Below are positions 1-11,329 of a stretch of 64,000 bases of DNA, one piece after another. How positions within the stretch are numbered: the stretch's first letter is position 1; each line of letters opens with the position of its first letter. The translations under genes were made by a program, and so were the position numbers. Origin of the DNA: Paraescarpia echinospica (lineage: Eukaryota > Annelida > Polychaeta > Sabellida > Siboglinidae); assembly GCA_020002185.1 (NCBI GenBank), contig CM034541.1, positions 51,412,733 to 51,476,732 of the forward strand. The letters run 5' to 3'. The notes under the pieces are model-generated. The model worked only from the letters and a program-made list of their open reading frames with translations, ran no database searches and had not been told where the DNA came from.

Positions 1-795
1 TTTACGCAGTTCCATAGCTGACGTGGGTTATCAGAGTTACTCGAGACCATGTTTGTGTAATAATTTGATTTAACTTTGGCCATTTGTCTGTTGCAGTAAT
101 GACACTGTTTAGAATGTCGTGATCTGTCCAAAGGCGAGCGTGATTTGCGCCATACACGTTCAAGATAGCGCCGGCGCTTTTTAGATTGTGGAATTTCAGG
201 AGTCATCCATAGAGCATGTGGCTTTTGGGACACATATTTAGATCTCAGGGGTGCATGCTTATTAAGTAAATCTTTGAGTACTTGACAGTACTGTCGACAC
301 AGATCTGACAGATGTTCTTTGAGGTTACTGATGAGGTCGGATTTAAGGATGTTTGTCATTAATGCAGCAATGTCAATCTTATGGATCGGTCGGTAAAACA
401 CATCGTGTTTGGACTCTACGGGAATTCTAGGAACTTTTAGATCAGCAATGTGGTGGTCTGATAAACCATTTGAAGCAGTAGGTGTTTGAATATTGTTACA
501 ATCTGAACGGGTGATTAAGAGATCGAGCCAGTGGCCATGTATGTGTTTTGAGAAAGTAACATGTTGCTTCATGTCATAGGATGCCAGAATGTCATTAAAT
601 GTACTTGTTGGTGAAGGTGTGTCCAGATGAAGATTAAAATCACCGAGTATATAAAATTCTGAATAAATAGTTGCCAGATTTTCAAGTAGATCCTGGAATT
701 CTTCAAAGAAATGGGCATGGTGTCATGGAGGGCTATAAATGCACACAAAATAAGCAGATGCTGGTTGGTTAACGCCCCTGGAATAGGACGCACTA
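1..795 (-). pseudogene. LINE-A (CR1-like) endonuclease and linker fragment, cut by window edge
   Basis: Read on the minus strand this stretch encodes the C-terminal half of an APE-type (EEP) endonuclease followed by the linker that precedes a reverse transcriptase. Visible landmarks are YILGDFNLHLD (about 620-655, the GDFN metal/substrate motif), GHWLDLLITR (about 510-540), SNGLSDHH (about 450-475, the catalytic SDH motif) and a Cys-rich linker SKQCHYCNRQMAK (about 75-125). At least one stop interrupts the frame near 725. The same family recurs in each tandem unit (for example 19.0-21.7 kb), so I call it LINE-A. The RT part would lie to the left of the window. The family call as CR1-like rests on motif resemblance only. 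Confidence 0.75.
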
Positions 796-1103
796 CCTCT
801 ATATTTTAAAAATACCAATAACTTGGAATGCCCCTAGAATTTTCGATTCAATGCTCAAAATATTGAAGCAACACATGTACGCCCAGAATAAAAGGCACGT
901 ACATACACTTAGTATGTAATATCATCCATCAGATTGTTTCTAACTGTCCATGATCTCACCACCACACATAGATAATCACACGACTCACTCGCCAATCGTT
1001 ATCTCTAACTTTGGCTTGGAATGCCCAAACATGGTGCCACATCGGCCATCAACTGTAGCCCAGCTAGTCTAAATATTCCATCAGTGTCACATCTCTATTC
1101 TCA
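796..1103. other. no gene seen
   Basis: AT-rich sequence between two LINE fragments. I see no reading frame, RNA gene or repeat that I can support here. Confidence 0.5.
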
Positions 1104-2086
1104 ATGCCACTCTTTGCTATTGCAAGAACATTTGAAAAAGCTGATGTAAGAACAGTCCATGCCCTTAAAACCAAACTTGTAAACTTCGCCAGGAAAGACC
1201 TTGGTAACACGAAGGCTCATCAGTATTACCACGAAGATATATCCTTAGGATCTCAGTCATGGAAAAGCATAACATCTAAAGAAAAAACCATTATCAACAC
1301 TGACCAATCCAAAATGTGGCTAGATCATCTAAAAACATAATTGTTCAAGGTGATCTACTTAATCTTGCCTACCTAGAAGAGTCAGAACTATAGTCTACCT
1401 CATCGTGTTCTAAGTTTTGCAATCAATGCATCCATAGACATCCTCCCTACATTCCGAAACTTGAAACTCTGGGGCAAAAATGTAAGCAAAATGCAACGTA
1501 TGTGGCAACACCCGGACTCTCTTTTATGTGTTAATGTTTATGTGTTGTAAGACCATGCTAGAACAGGGCCGCTACACTTGAAGGCATAACTGTATCCTGA
1601 ACCATCTCGGAAATTTCGCCTTCGATCTCATGTCCGATGTCTAAATTATTAGCGATCTTCCAGGGAAATCACTTAGTGGACTTACCTCACCTCCTGAGGT
1701 GTTAGTTACCTCTGATTGCCCATACGTTGTCATCTATAATCCACATCCTAAGCAAATTCACATTGAACTGACTGTACCATTTGAAACTAACAACGAGAAA
1801 GACTAGCTATTCAAAACTAACAAGTGTGCCTCAATAATCCATGATATAAACAATAACGGAATAAAATCAGAATTAGCATGCTTTGAAATAGGTTGCAGAG
1901 GCGATGTATCTGAATCCAACAAATCTTGACTGACAACATCCTTAAAATCTCTTGGAATAAAACCACCAACAAAACAAACAAAACAATTAACTCTATCCTT
2001 GTCTAAAGTAGCCCTGCTAACGTTATTCACACTTTTTAAATGCAAAGACGAACCACAATGGTTTGACCCAAGTCTAATTGAAATAT
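1104..2086 (+). pseudogene. LINE-D: non-LTR reverse transcriptase C-terminal fragment
   Basis: Pieces in shifted frames match the end of an invertebrate non-LTR RT polyprotein. At 1104-1340 is an open 78-aa stretch. Around 1410-1560 come SIDILPT, NLKLWGK and a C-x2-C..C-like knuckle. At 1685-1790 are PPEVLVTSDCPYVVIYNP and then ELTVPFET. At 1880-1902 is CFEIGCRG. The C-terminal module that ends in LTVPFE followed by EIGxRG is a known tail of LINE RTs in molluscs and corals. Several stops and frameshifts make it a relic. The catalytic RT core is absent. It has the opposite orientation to LINE-A at 1-795. Confidence 0.65.
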
Positions 2087-2290
2087 GATGACCATCACCC
2101 CAAACATGTTAATAATTACAAAATAAAATCCCTTTCATCAGCAAGTAACCCTATACGTAAATGTGTCCATCTTCACTATGGCTTACTTTAGCCGCTAGTC
2201 ATTATATACCATAGCCAATATGCTACTATGCGTAGCTATTTATTGTATTTACACAGGTATTTGGGTTAATATTATCACATTTTAGTGTAG

Positions 2291-2615
2291 TGTAGCGCCG
2301 TGGTTCAGTGGCTAGAGCTTCGGACTCTCAACCGAGAGAACCCGGGTTCGAATCCTATGCGGCAAGTTCGTTCACTATACGTTGCCCCAGTTCACTCAGC
2401 TGTATGAATGAGTACCTGGCTATAGACAGTGGTGGATATTTGTGTACGAATAGTCTTCGCGCAGTAATTGCAGCATGGCTTACTGGATGCTTCACAGATA
2501 ATTCGAGATGGTGTTCGATTGAACATGTCTGCCAGGGAGTAAAGTGTAAAGCGCTTTGAGCAGTCCTGAGGACCGAATACTGCGCTATATAAGAACTTAC
2601 CTTTACTTTTACTTT
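2291..2615 (+). mobile_element. tRNA-derived SINE, apparently full length
   Basis: The head is tRNA-like: an A box (TGGTTCAGTGG, about 2301-2311) and a B box (GGGTTCGAATCC, about 2343-2354) of an RNA polymerase III promoter. The body includes ACCTGGCTATAGACAGTGG and GTGTACGAATAGTCTTCGC. The tail GTAAAGCGCTTTGAGCAG..GCGCTATATAAGAACTTAC resembles the 3' end of the LINE at 5083-5150, as expected for a SINE mobilised by a partner LINE. Copies on the minus strand lie at 14318-14642, 26801-27128 and 37958-38285. It is not a functional tRNA gene: the acceptor stem does not close. Confidence 0.8.
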
Positions 2616-2849
2616 ATTCTGCTATAGGAATATGGTGATATTCTCTCATGTCAAAATTCTCACCTTATATGGGGTGAATCAGTAGTTCGGAACGTAAGAC
2701 GTAGTGTAATAATTGAGTAATTGAAGGAACCACACGCTCACAGCAAATATTCCGGGAAAACGGCCCCTGCGTCATGGACTTGGCAACATGATGTAGATGC
2801 TAACTCAATAATATGATTATGTCTACCCTCATGCCAATAGCATAGCAAT
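2616..2849. other. no gene seen
   Basis: Non-coding spacer between the SINE and LINE-C. No feature is supported. Confidence 0.4.
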
Positions 2850-5150
2850 ACTATCATTCGTGATATCGTGGTTGAGAATACGGGTATATCCGACCACCCT
2901 GCAGTGACATTCAAGGTACAAGGTTGTAAACCTTGTGCTCCTAAGAAATGAGTCAGCTACAGATTATACCGCAATGTAATTGCGTCTGACATGCTGGCAG
3001 ACATTTCTCAGTCAGAGCTGTACACTGCTCCAGCTGATGAATTGGATGGACTCGTTCGCCAATATGACTTGGTCTTGCGCGGCTTGTTGAATAACCATGC
3101 TCCCGTAAGGCAGAAGACGATCACGGCGCGACCCGACGTGAAATGGTACAACAAAGAGATACGCAAGGAGATACAGACACGTCGGAAATATGAACGTCTA
3201 TGCCGGAAATCTGGACACGAAATTCATCGCCTGATGTTCAGGCACCAGTGCACGGTGGCAAATAACTGTCTTCGTCAAGCCAAACATCGATACTATTCCA
3301 ACACGGTTGTTGAGGCTGGATCAAACCAAAATAAACTTTACAGCATTGTGCAAACATTGATACACACTCGGGTGGACCCGCTACTGCCAACGCATGCCTC
3401 TCCAGAAGCTCTGGCTGAAGTTTTCCGAAATTACTTCCAAGAGAAAACTGCAAGCATTCGCTGTGCACGAGATCGCCGAGCGGAAGCACAACGTGATGCC
3501 CAGATCACTACTTATGAACACGATGGAAGTCATCCGTTGGACAGTCTGTCGCCAGCCTCTGAGGATGAGGTCAGAAACATCATTACATCATCTGCTCCTC
3601 GATCCTGCGCTCTCGATCCTCTGCCGACATGGATGCTGAAGAATTGCCTTGACTCACTTGTCCCTGTCATTACCAGGATTGTGAACATCTCGCTTGCCAC
3701 AGGAGATGTGTCAGCTAACTTGAAAGCGGGACTTGTGACTCCGCTTCTTAAGAAGCCGTCCGTGGATAGCGAATGTCTAACAAGCTACCGACCCATATAT
3801 AATCTCAGTTTCCTGTCTAAAGTAATTGGACAGGCAACCTATTTGAAGTGAATCAGTCAGCATACAGAAAGGGCCACATTACAGAGACTGCACTGCAGAG
3901 AATTCAGAACGGTTTACATTTATCTGCGGATAATCGGAGTGTCGCGTGTCTAGTCCTCCTTGACTTGTCTGCTGCCTTTGACACGATTGACCACCAGGAG
4001 CTTATGTCACGTCTGTCTAAGAAGATCGGCCTTTCGGACACAGCACTAAACTCGTTTACCTCGTATCTCGAAAACAGGAAACAAGCAATTAAGATTGCAG
4101 AAACCATCTCGAACGTGTCCGTGCTGACATGCGGTGTCCCCCATGGGTCAGTCTTGGGACCGTCACTGTTCACGATATACACTGCTGGTGAACTGGGTTG
4201 CAAAATCCGACAACATGGCTTGGATCTGACGATACGCAGCCCTACACAACATTCAAGATCCCCGACACATCTGTTGCCATATATCAGCTAGAAACATGCA
4301 TTGCTGACATCAACAGTTGGATGACAGCAAACAAACTTCAATTAAATGATGACAAAATTGAAGTTCTGTTCACATGATCAGATGCGCTTTGCAGAAATAT
4401 ACCTAAAACAACAAAGATAGACGTTGGAGACGACCAAGTGACCCCCAGTACGTGTGTCAGAAATATTGGGGTAATGTTCGATGTTGGACTTACAAGTCAG
4501 TGCCATCTGTAGATCTTCTGGTCTGCAAATCCGAAATGTGGGTAAAATCATCAAATTTCTTACGCCAGGAGCTCCGAACAAATCATCCATTCATTTATAA
4601 CGTCCAGACTGGATGGTTGTAATTCGCTGCTGTTCGGAATTAACAAGTGTCAGCTACGTAGACTGCAGTGCATTCAGAAGACGAGTGTTCATTTAATCAC
4701 ACGAACAAGGAAACACGAGCACGTAACACCAGTCCTGAAATATCTCAATTGGCTTCCCATCCAAGAAAGAATTACATTTATAATTCTCCTGATCACCTTC
4801 AAGACTTGCACCGCAATATGTCTCCGAGCTTCTTGTTGAATATCAGCCCGTACGCTCCCTCCGATCAAATTATGCTGGTCTGCTGACAGAACCAACCACA
4901 CGCCTCAAGTCTTTCGGAGACCGTGCATTCTCCAAAGCAGCCCCTGTACTTTGGAACAATCTGTCACAGTCAGTCAGACAGTGTAACACTATTGCGTCGT
5001 TTAAGACGGCGCTGAAGACACACCTTTTAAAATCGCTTTCACTACCTAAATGAATGACATATAATTGTGAACTTTTTTGTAAAGCGCTTTGAACAGAAGT
5101 AAGGACTGGATACAGCGCTATATAAGACCTTATTATTATTGTTATTATTA
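2850..5150 (+). mobile_element. LINE-C: 5'-truncated, inactivated CR1-like retrotransposon
   Basis: The order is the end of the endonuclease (SDHPAVTF, 2884-2912), the linker and RT N-terminus in one open frame (2991-3851, 286 aa, with SCALDPLPTWML), the RT palm (3848-4291) with LDLSAAFDTIDH (about 3960-3995) and CGVPHGSVLGP (about 4132-4165), and then C-terminal domain pieces in other frames, including KYLNWLPIQERI (about 4738-4775). The 3' tail is GC-box plus ATT repeats (5083-5150). Defects: a stop at 3849-3851 with an apparent small deletion, a frameshift after about 4195, SDDT preceded by Gly rather than the usual aromatic residue, and later stops. It belongs with CR1-type LINEs by motif style. 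It cannot encode an active RT as it stands. Confidence 0.85.
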
Positions 5151-5691
5151 TTATTTGACAATTCTACACTATCACATTCTCTCCGACCTTCATTCTTTTG
5201 AACAAACAAGAAATATCTGTGAGTGCGTTATTGTGTTTATGGAACGAAGGTGCCTGGTTTCTAACATTCGGTAAATACTACTATCATAACTGTCAACTAC
5301 CAAGGCATTCCGTCAGGTGACAGGCATTTTTGTTTGTACAACCAATAAAGCATTAGTTTAATAATTTAATAATTTATATTTATGGTACCTGATTATTCAA
5401 TTTTACATAAATTTTTATTTTAATGCAACTCCCAATGTTTATTTATTCATTTACCTACAAATGACACGTTATATTTTACACAAATTCACATGTGTGATAA
5501 TGTTTATATTGTTAAATATACCAATCTTAGGGATTCTTATTTACTTTATTGTATTATTATATTTATTCTTTAGTATATCAGTTGGCTGTTGGAGGCACTG
5601 TCGAACAGATATATACTTTGGATTTTAGTGTATAAATATACTGATTATTTATCATTAGCAGAGAGTCTAACAAATAATACATTTTATTGGA
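5151..5691. other. AT-rich, no gene seen
   Basis: AT-rich sequence downstream of the LINE-C tail with short A/T runs. I see no supported gene. Confidence 0.5.
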
Positions 5692-5880
5692 ATGTGCATG
5701 CCCTGCTTGTATACCAATTATTTATCAGGCAGTTCTGAAATGTTACAGAAAAGAGCACTAACATGCATTTTCCCTGCCATACGTTATGCAGAGATACTCA
5801 ACTGTTCTGGTGTGTACATCTCGAAAGAAAGACGGGACTGTCTGTTTGAGAAACATTTCAATAAGACGAAAGTTAGCACA
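5692..5880 (+). pseudogene. fragment of a non-LTR RT C-terminus
   Basis: A 65-aa frame with the pattern YLSGSSEMLQKRALTCIFP, then ERRDCLFEKHFNK. This resembles the tail of many LINE RTs (consensus of the type E..QKRA..IIFP...Y..AL...G...L..RR...C...F). Only this module is present. It is short and isolated, so the family is uncertain. Confidence 0.5.
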
Positions 5881-6123
5881 CGCAGATAAAATCTCATACA
5901 TAATCAATGAAATATCAATTGCTTCACAAACTTGTGTAATGTGTACACAATGCTAGTAACTCTGAAGAACATATAGTGAAACTAATTAATACCATGGGGG
6001 TTACGCAGTTGGCAACTTTACGTACTGAAGGACAATAAGAAGATTCCATTACAAGTGTATGATTTTAATGCAATATTTTACACACTATATTATAATATGA
6101 ATCAATCTAGGCTGAGTTGCTAA

Positions 6124-7285
6124 AATGCTGTCCACGGAATGGTAGAGGTTGACCGAAACTGGTTACCGGAATGGTATGAGTTGACCGACGCTGGTCACCG
6201 GAATGAAAGGGGTTGACCGAGGCTGGTTATCGGAATGGTATGGGTTGACCGAGGCTGGTCATCGGAATGGAAGAGGTTGACTGAGGCTGGTCACCGGAAT
6301 GAAAGGGGTTGACCTAGGCTGGTTACCGGAATGTTATGGGTTGACCGAGGCTGGTCATCGGAATGGAAAAGGATGACCGAGGCTGGTCACCGGAATGAAA
6401 GGGGTTGACCCAGGCTGGTCACCGGAATGGAAGGGGTTGACCGAGGCTGGTCACCGGAATCAAAGGGGTTGATCCAGGCTGGTTACCGGAATGGTATGGG
6501 TTGACCGAGGCTGGTCACCAGAATGGTAGGGGTTGACCAGCGGTTGTCCACGGATTGGTAGTGGTTGACCGAGGCTGGTTACCGGAATGGTAGGGGTTGA
6601 CCGAGGCTGGTCACCGGAATGGAAAAGGATGACCAGCGGCTGTCCACGGAATGGTAGGGGTTGATCATGGCTGGTCACCGGAATGGAAGAAGTTGACCGA
6701 GGCTGGTCACCGGAATGGAAGGGGTTGACCAGCGGCTGTCCACGAAATGGTAGGGGTTGACCGAGGCTGATCCCATTTGTTTGTCTACCAATGATGGTTC
6801 ACATCATGAGTGCAACCATTTTGTGTTAACCGAGGCTGGTTACCGGAATGGTATTGGTTGACCGAGGCTGGTTACCGGAATGGTATTGGTTGACCGAGGC
6901 TGGTTACCGGAATGGATATGGGTTGACAGAGGCTGGTCACCGGATTGGTAGTGGTTGACCAGCGGCTGTCCACGAAATGGTAGGGGTTGACCGAGGCTGG
7001 TCACCGGAATGGAAGGGGTTGACCAGCGGCTGTCCACGGAATGGTAGGGGTTGACCAAGGCTGGTCACCGGAATGGAAGAGGTTGACCGAGGCCGGTCAG
7101 CGGAATGAAAGGGGTTGACCGAGGCTGGTCATCGGAATGGTAGGGGTTGACCGAGGCTGGTCACCGGAATAGAAGGGGTTGACCGAGGCTGGTTACCGGA
7201 ATGGAAGGAGTTGACCGAGGCTGGTCACCGAAATGGAAGGGGTTGACCGAGGCTGGTTACCGGTATGGAAGGGGTTGGCTTACGG
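6124..7285. repeat. 33-bp minisatellite array
   Basis: A tandem array of a 33-bp unit with the core GACCGAGGCTGGTCACCGG followed by AATGGAAGGGGTT and similar, more than 30 copies. A variant unit carries AGCGGCTGTCCACGG instead of the GAGGCTGGTCACCGG part. At 6768-6838 the array is interrupted by a non-repeat block that also occurs next to the following reading frame (about 7345-7400). The peptide repeats that open frames give here on either strand are by-products of the 33-bp (11-codon) period. Confidence 0.95.
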
Positions 7286-7408
7286 TGATCCCAGAAAGGT
7301 ACGAGTGACATCACGTATTGTTCGGCAATGTTGTTGAAAAAGTGTGGTCCCATGTCTACTAATGATGGGTCACATTATGAGTGCAACCATTTTGTGTTTG
7401 ATTACAGA

Positions 7409-8161
7409 ATGTTTCCAATGAGGCGTTCAGCAGACCCAAGTGTAAAGGCGGAAGCGTCGAATCGTCTGTCGCATACAGACATTGTGGAGTTTGAAGTGAA
7501 GCAGGTCACCGCGACAGATTCCCACTCGGACACAGCCACGAATGCAGCTAATTGTGGACCGGAGACCGACAAGAGTGTGGCTTCTACCGAGCTACTGAGG
7601 CTGGAGACGGGACGGGAGACGGGGGAGGATTTGGGTCGGAGGATGCAGGAGTTGAATCAGGAGATACGGCAGGAGATGCGCCAGTTTGGGCAGAAGATCG
7701 GAGAAGAAATGGTGCAGGAGATGGGGCGGAAGTTGCACGAGTTGGGACAGGAGGTGGGCCTCGGGATGTGGGAGATGCGGCAAGAGGTGAATGAGATGAG
7801 GCAGGAGATGGGGAGCGAGATGAGTGAGATAAGACAGGAGATGGGGAGCGAGATGAGTGAGATGAGGCAGGAGATGGGGAGCGAAGTGAACGAGATGGGG
7901 CAGAAGATGCTACAGGAGACTGGTGCGCTGCGGCAGGAGGTGATGGGTATGTTTACGGCGGTGCCATCGAATGTGACAAACATTGGTGCAGCTTCTGCGT
8001 CATCGAGTAATCTGGCGAATGCCCTGGCTGCTTTACCAACAGTGGAGAGTCTGCCCGAAGTAGCCGTTGACGCCACCGACACAGGTAAGGTGCCGTTTTT
8101 AATGCTTTTGAATGCGTTTCAATTAGTGTTGTTTTCCCAACCACAAACGAACAGTGTCTAG
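7409..8161 (+). CDS. coiled-coil protein of unknown function (possibly one exon)
   Basis: I do not recognise the family. An ATG at 7409 sits two bases after TTTGATTACAG, a good 3' splice site, so this may be an internal or first coding exon. An upstream in-frame TTG at 7328 also keeps the frame open. From about 7610 to 7920 the product is a long charged coiled coil built on an 11-residue theme (EMRQEMGSEMS and variants, at least four close copies). The preceding part is low complexity, and the following part (about 7950-8080) is Ala/Ser-rich. CAG|GTAAGG at 8082-8090 is a strong 5' splice site that would end the exon at 8084 before the frame's stop at 8159-8161. It could be a host gene exon or a gag-like retroelement protein. 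Confidence 0.45.
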   Translation: MFPMRRSADPSVKAEASNRLSHTDIVEFEVKQVTATDSHSDTATNAANCGPETDKSVASTELLRLETGRETGEDLGRRMQELNQEIRQEMRQFGQKIGEEMVQEMGRKLHELGQEVGLGMWEMRQEVNEMRQEMGSEMSEIRQEMGSEMSEMRQEMGSEVNEMGQKMLQETGALRQEVMGMFTAVPSNVTNIGAASASSSNLANALAALPTVESLPEVAVDATDTGKVPFLMLLNAFQLVLFSQPQTNSV

Positions 8162-8299
8162 TGTCATCTACAGTCTGGAATAGTTTGTGAGTGAATGCTT
8201 TATTTCGCAATTAAATGATATTAAAATAAATAAATGAGAGATGAAATACCCAAATATTACAATGTATGCAATTGCTGGTTGGCAGCAGAGCCGAGGCTG

Positions 8300-8358
8300 T
8301 CATATACATATATATATATATATATATATTATATACATAAATACATATACTTATATAC

Positions 8359-8391
<33 letters not shown>

Positions 8392-8435
8392 TATATATGT
8401 ATATATATAAGTATATATACATATAAGTATATGTA

Positions 8436-8468
<33 letters not shown>

Positions 8469-8640
8469 GTATATAAGTATATGTATATATATATACAAGT
8501 ATATGTATATATATATATATATGTGTATATATATACTTATATGTATATATATACATATGTATATATATATATAAATGTATATATATATATATATACGTAT
8601 ATATATATATATATAAATATGTACATATATGTATATTCAA
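8300..8640. repeat. TA-rich simple repeat
   Basis: Cryptically simple TATACATATATA-type sequence over about 340 bp, with interspersed GTATA and AAGTATA. Open frames on both strands that read Tyr-Ile repeats are artefacts of this composition. Confidence 0.95.
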
Positions 8641-10740
8641 AACAATTGTCATTGGTCGCTGCCAACCGCTGATAATGGTAGATCGGTTGCTATAACATAG
8701 ATACAGCTTGCAAATTATATAACCATAAACGGATAACAAATAATTTTTCATAAATAATAATGACAACTTAGAGTGAATGAAGAAAGAAACATCAATTAGT
8801 ATTCAATTATAAGGGGTATATAGTGCTAAATACGATTTATTTATACATGTGTAGAACAAATTATACATATTCCAGAAGAACAAACCCATATATAAGCTTC
8901 TTTACATTCAGCAGTATTCTCATCAACAGCCTAAGAATAAAATAAAAATTATAAAGCCAGTGGTAACACTTTTAATATGTTTAGTGTAATATTTCCGTAC
9001 CTGTATTAGGACACACGACTTTAAAGAAAATATAAAACTGGTAATGTTATGTTTGTTATGAATATCAAGTGAAATGTTATTCCGTACCAACGGCCCTCGA
9101 CATAATGGAAGTTTGATGATCGTAGCGTAGAATTGCTGATTTATCGAATATGGCTAAGTTGCCTTGCGTCATGAGTGTGAATATCATAGGCGTCGTGTCG
9201 ATCCTGACTCGACATTAATGCCGGGCGGCCCAGAGGGTCTACCCGGCACACCGGGCATTCTACAAGGTATCCGCGGGGGCCCACGTACAGTTCAGACTCG
9301 AAACCTTATGTCGTCGAAAGCAACCCTCGTGTTGCTAACTTCGGATGGACATTATTTAACCCATGTGCAACTGTAAAGAAATTTCCCACACTTAATTTGG
9401 TACTGATTGTTTTTTTATCCTATAGCTAATTCCTACCCAGATTTTTATATTTCAGAAACATTCCTTCAGGCACAGCGCTTTATTATTATTTTATTTTACC
9501 CAGAGGGTATATGTTCGGATCAATGTGAAGGACTGGGAGCGTAACCAAATTCCGATCTCTTGTATGATTCATATGAAGCAGGGGCACTACAGACGCAACG
9601 TCACCGCAAACAAACTCCAACAGCTCCCCCTCCCCCACCGCCACCCCTTCTTCCGATGCCAGCACGATAGACAGGAGCTGAGGTTCCGGCTGAAACTCTC
9701 CCATTTGACACAAATTCACCAAAATGCACCGCCAAAAAGTATCCATTCTATGGGCCTGCAGTATACAGGGTTATATCCGTTTGGAATCCCATCAATATAT
9801 GGGTAAGCTTATTTAGGTTAAAAACCACTTTTTCATGTGGACGTTATTGTGTGTGTGGTGTGGTGCAAGCACAGGTCTGTGGGTCGCGTCTAGTGTCGCA
9901 ATGTAGTGACCTTGACTTTGACCTTGACCTACATACTTTTCTCCCTACAATGCGAGGTGCTATATATGCGCGATGACCCGTCTTGGCTGTAGGATTGCCC
10001 ATACCGTCGTGCTTTGCATCGTTCATCGTCCATCGCATCACAACATCGCGTTGCGGAATTCAGAACGATACAGGATGGCTATTCTCGGCCATCAGAGGAA
10101 GGGGGTATTGTTCGTATGTCGGGTTTCCGGCGCCAGCCTCGGCGCGATTACGTCGTTCTCGTACGTCGAGTTCCGGTCGCAGAGGCGTTGTGACGACAAT
10201 CCGTTGAGTGTAAGACCATAAATCATAGAGATTTGGAGCAACGTTCGTTAATCTACTGTAGGCAGATCGAAATCGGAGATATTGTAATAATTAATCCGTT
10301 ATAACAATAACGCTTTTTAGCACCCTTCGCTTAAATTAAACGCGAGGTTCAGTTATGGACAACACCGTCGACTTCATTGCCATAGCGATATATTGTGTAC
10401 GGCTACTTTTTGTTACATAAGCATCCACGATCAGAGACTTGTAACAATACATTTTCCTTTAGATTCCAAAGCAATATTATATGTACACACATGTTCTAAT
10501 AAGGTGAACAAAGACGTACATATCGTCTACATCGACTATTTTACGTGGCATTACACATATATAAGAGAACCATCAATGCCAATATACAAAAGGTCAGTTC
10601 GGCGATAATGTTCGGAAAAATTATGACTAATTGAATATGAGACGTCATAAAACCATGTCATTCTAACCATTATTTACACAGGCTAATCAGTTAATAAAAC
10701 ATTGTCGAGAGCTGGAAACTACTAGTAAAGGTTCTAGGTT
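8641..10740. other. no gene seen (2.1 kb)
   Basis: Mixed AT-rich sequence followed, from about 9850, by a more CpG-containing stretch. A short frame at 9164-9376 reads Pro/Gly-rich but has no further support. A run of TGACCT half-sites lies at 9908-9931. No gene is supported. Confidence 0.5.
9908..9931. promoter_or_regulatory. tandem TGACCT-type half-sites
   Basis: The sequence reads TGACCTTGACT followed by TTGACCTTGACCT. On the minus strand this is AGGTCA repeated with zero or one-base spacing, the half-site of nuclear receptors (direct-repeat arrangement). It could be fortuitous; no linked gene is established. Confidence 0.25.
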
Positions 10741-11202
10741 GTGAGCGACAACTAGTGGCGCCATCTCACGGAGGCTGGTTACTCGCAGCTGGGCCGCGTC
10801 TAGAGTTCGCGCCCACCGCGACATCGTTTTTAGTCCCGAAAATCGATTTTGTTACGATGTGCTGACGTCGCGACGTGCGCTACTCCAGCGCGTCTCCAAA
10901 AATAAACTCCCTAGTTGGTTTTATATTTGATGGTAATTATTTTTAATGGTATCTTTGGTAGTTTGAGCACTTCAGTTCACACTCGGGCAAGGCAAGTTGA
11001 GATTTTACCGAAACCAAGATGTTCCTAATGACAGGAATGGCGACATTTGTAACAATTCAACTTCCGGCGGCGAACCGCGGCGGATCGCCACGTCGCAGGG
11101 CGTACTCTGAATAGTAGCCATCTCACTGACGCTGGTTACTCGCACCTAACTCCGTGATCCGGACGCACAAACGCCGACACGAGATGGCGACACCTGCTTA
11201 TA
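10740..11202. promoter_or_regulatory. CpG-rich, promoter-like patch
   Basis: Locally CpG-rich DNA in an AT-rich setting, with CTGACGTCGCGACGTGCG, CTTCCGGCGGCGAACCGCGG (contains an ETS-type CTTCCGG) and a diverged duplication of CCATCTCAC..GCTGGTTACTCGCA (about 10761-10789 and 11119-11147). No TATA box is evident. It precedes the exon-like frame at 11203. Inference only. Confidence 0.25.
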
Positions 11203-11325
11203 ATGGCGACGTTCAAGTTGACATTTCAGCGACTGTGCGGGTTACATATTCCGTTTCAGCTGTGCATGCTAACACAGCAAGAGTTTGGAAGATACTATCG
11301 AATTGTTATGCTGTTGAGAAATGAA
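11203..11325 (+). CDS. candidate first coding exon, unknown product
   Basis: ATG at 11203 (context TATAATGG) opens a 41-codon frame starting MATFKLTFQRLCGLHI. It runs to a GAA|GTGAGT 5' splice-like site at 11325. The overlapping frame from an earlier ATG (11184) is also open for 46 codons, so coding is not proven. No homolog comes to mind. Its position immediately 3' of the CpG-rich patch is the main reason to list it. Confidence 0.2.
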
Positions 11326-11329
11326 GTGA

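Noticed and set aside
2296..2365. functional tRNA gene
   Set aside because: A and B boxes are present, but there is no closed acceptor stem and it is continuous with a SINE body and LINE-like tail.
6124..7285. CRISPR-like direct repeats
   Set aside because: Contiguous 33-bp tandem units without unique spacers, in a eukaryotic context; a minisatellite.
8211..8766. Tyr-Ile repeat membrane protein
   Set aside because: Translation of TA-rich simple sequence; open on both strands.
9164..9376. collagen-like protein fragment
   Set aside because: A few Gly-Pro triplets only, no regular G-X-Y run, and no splice or start support.
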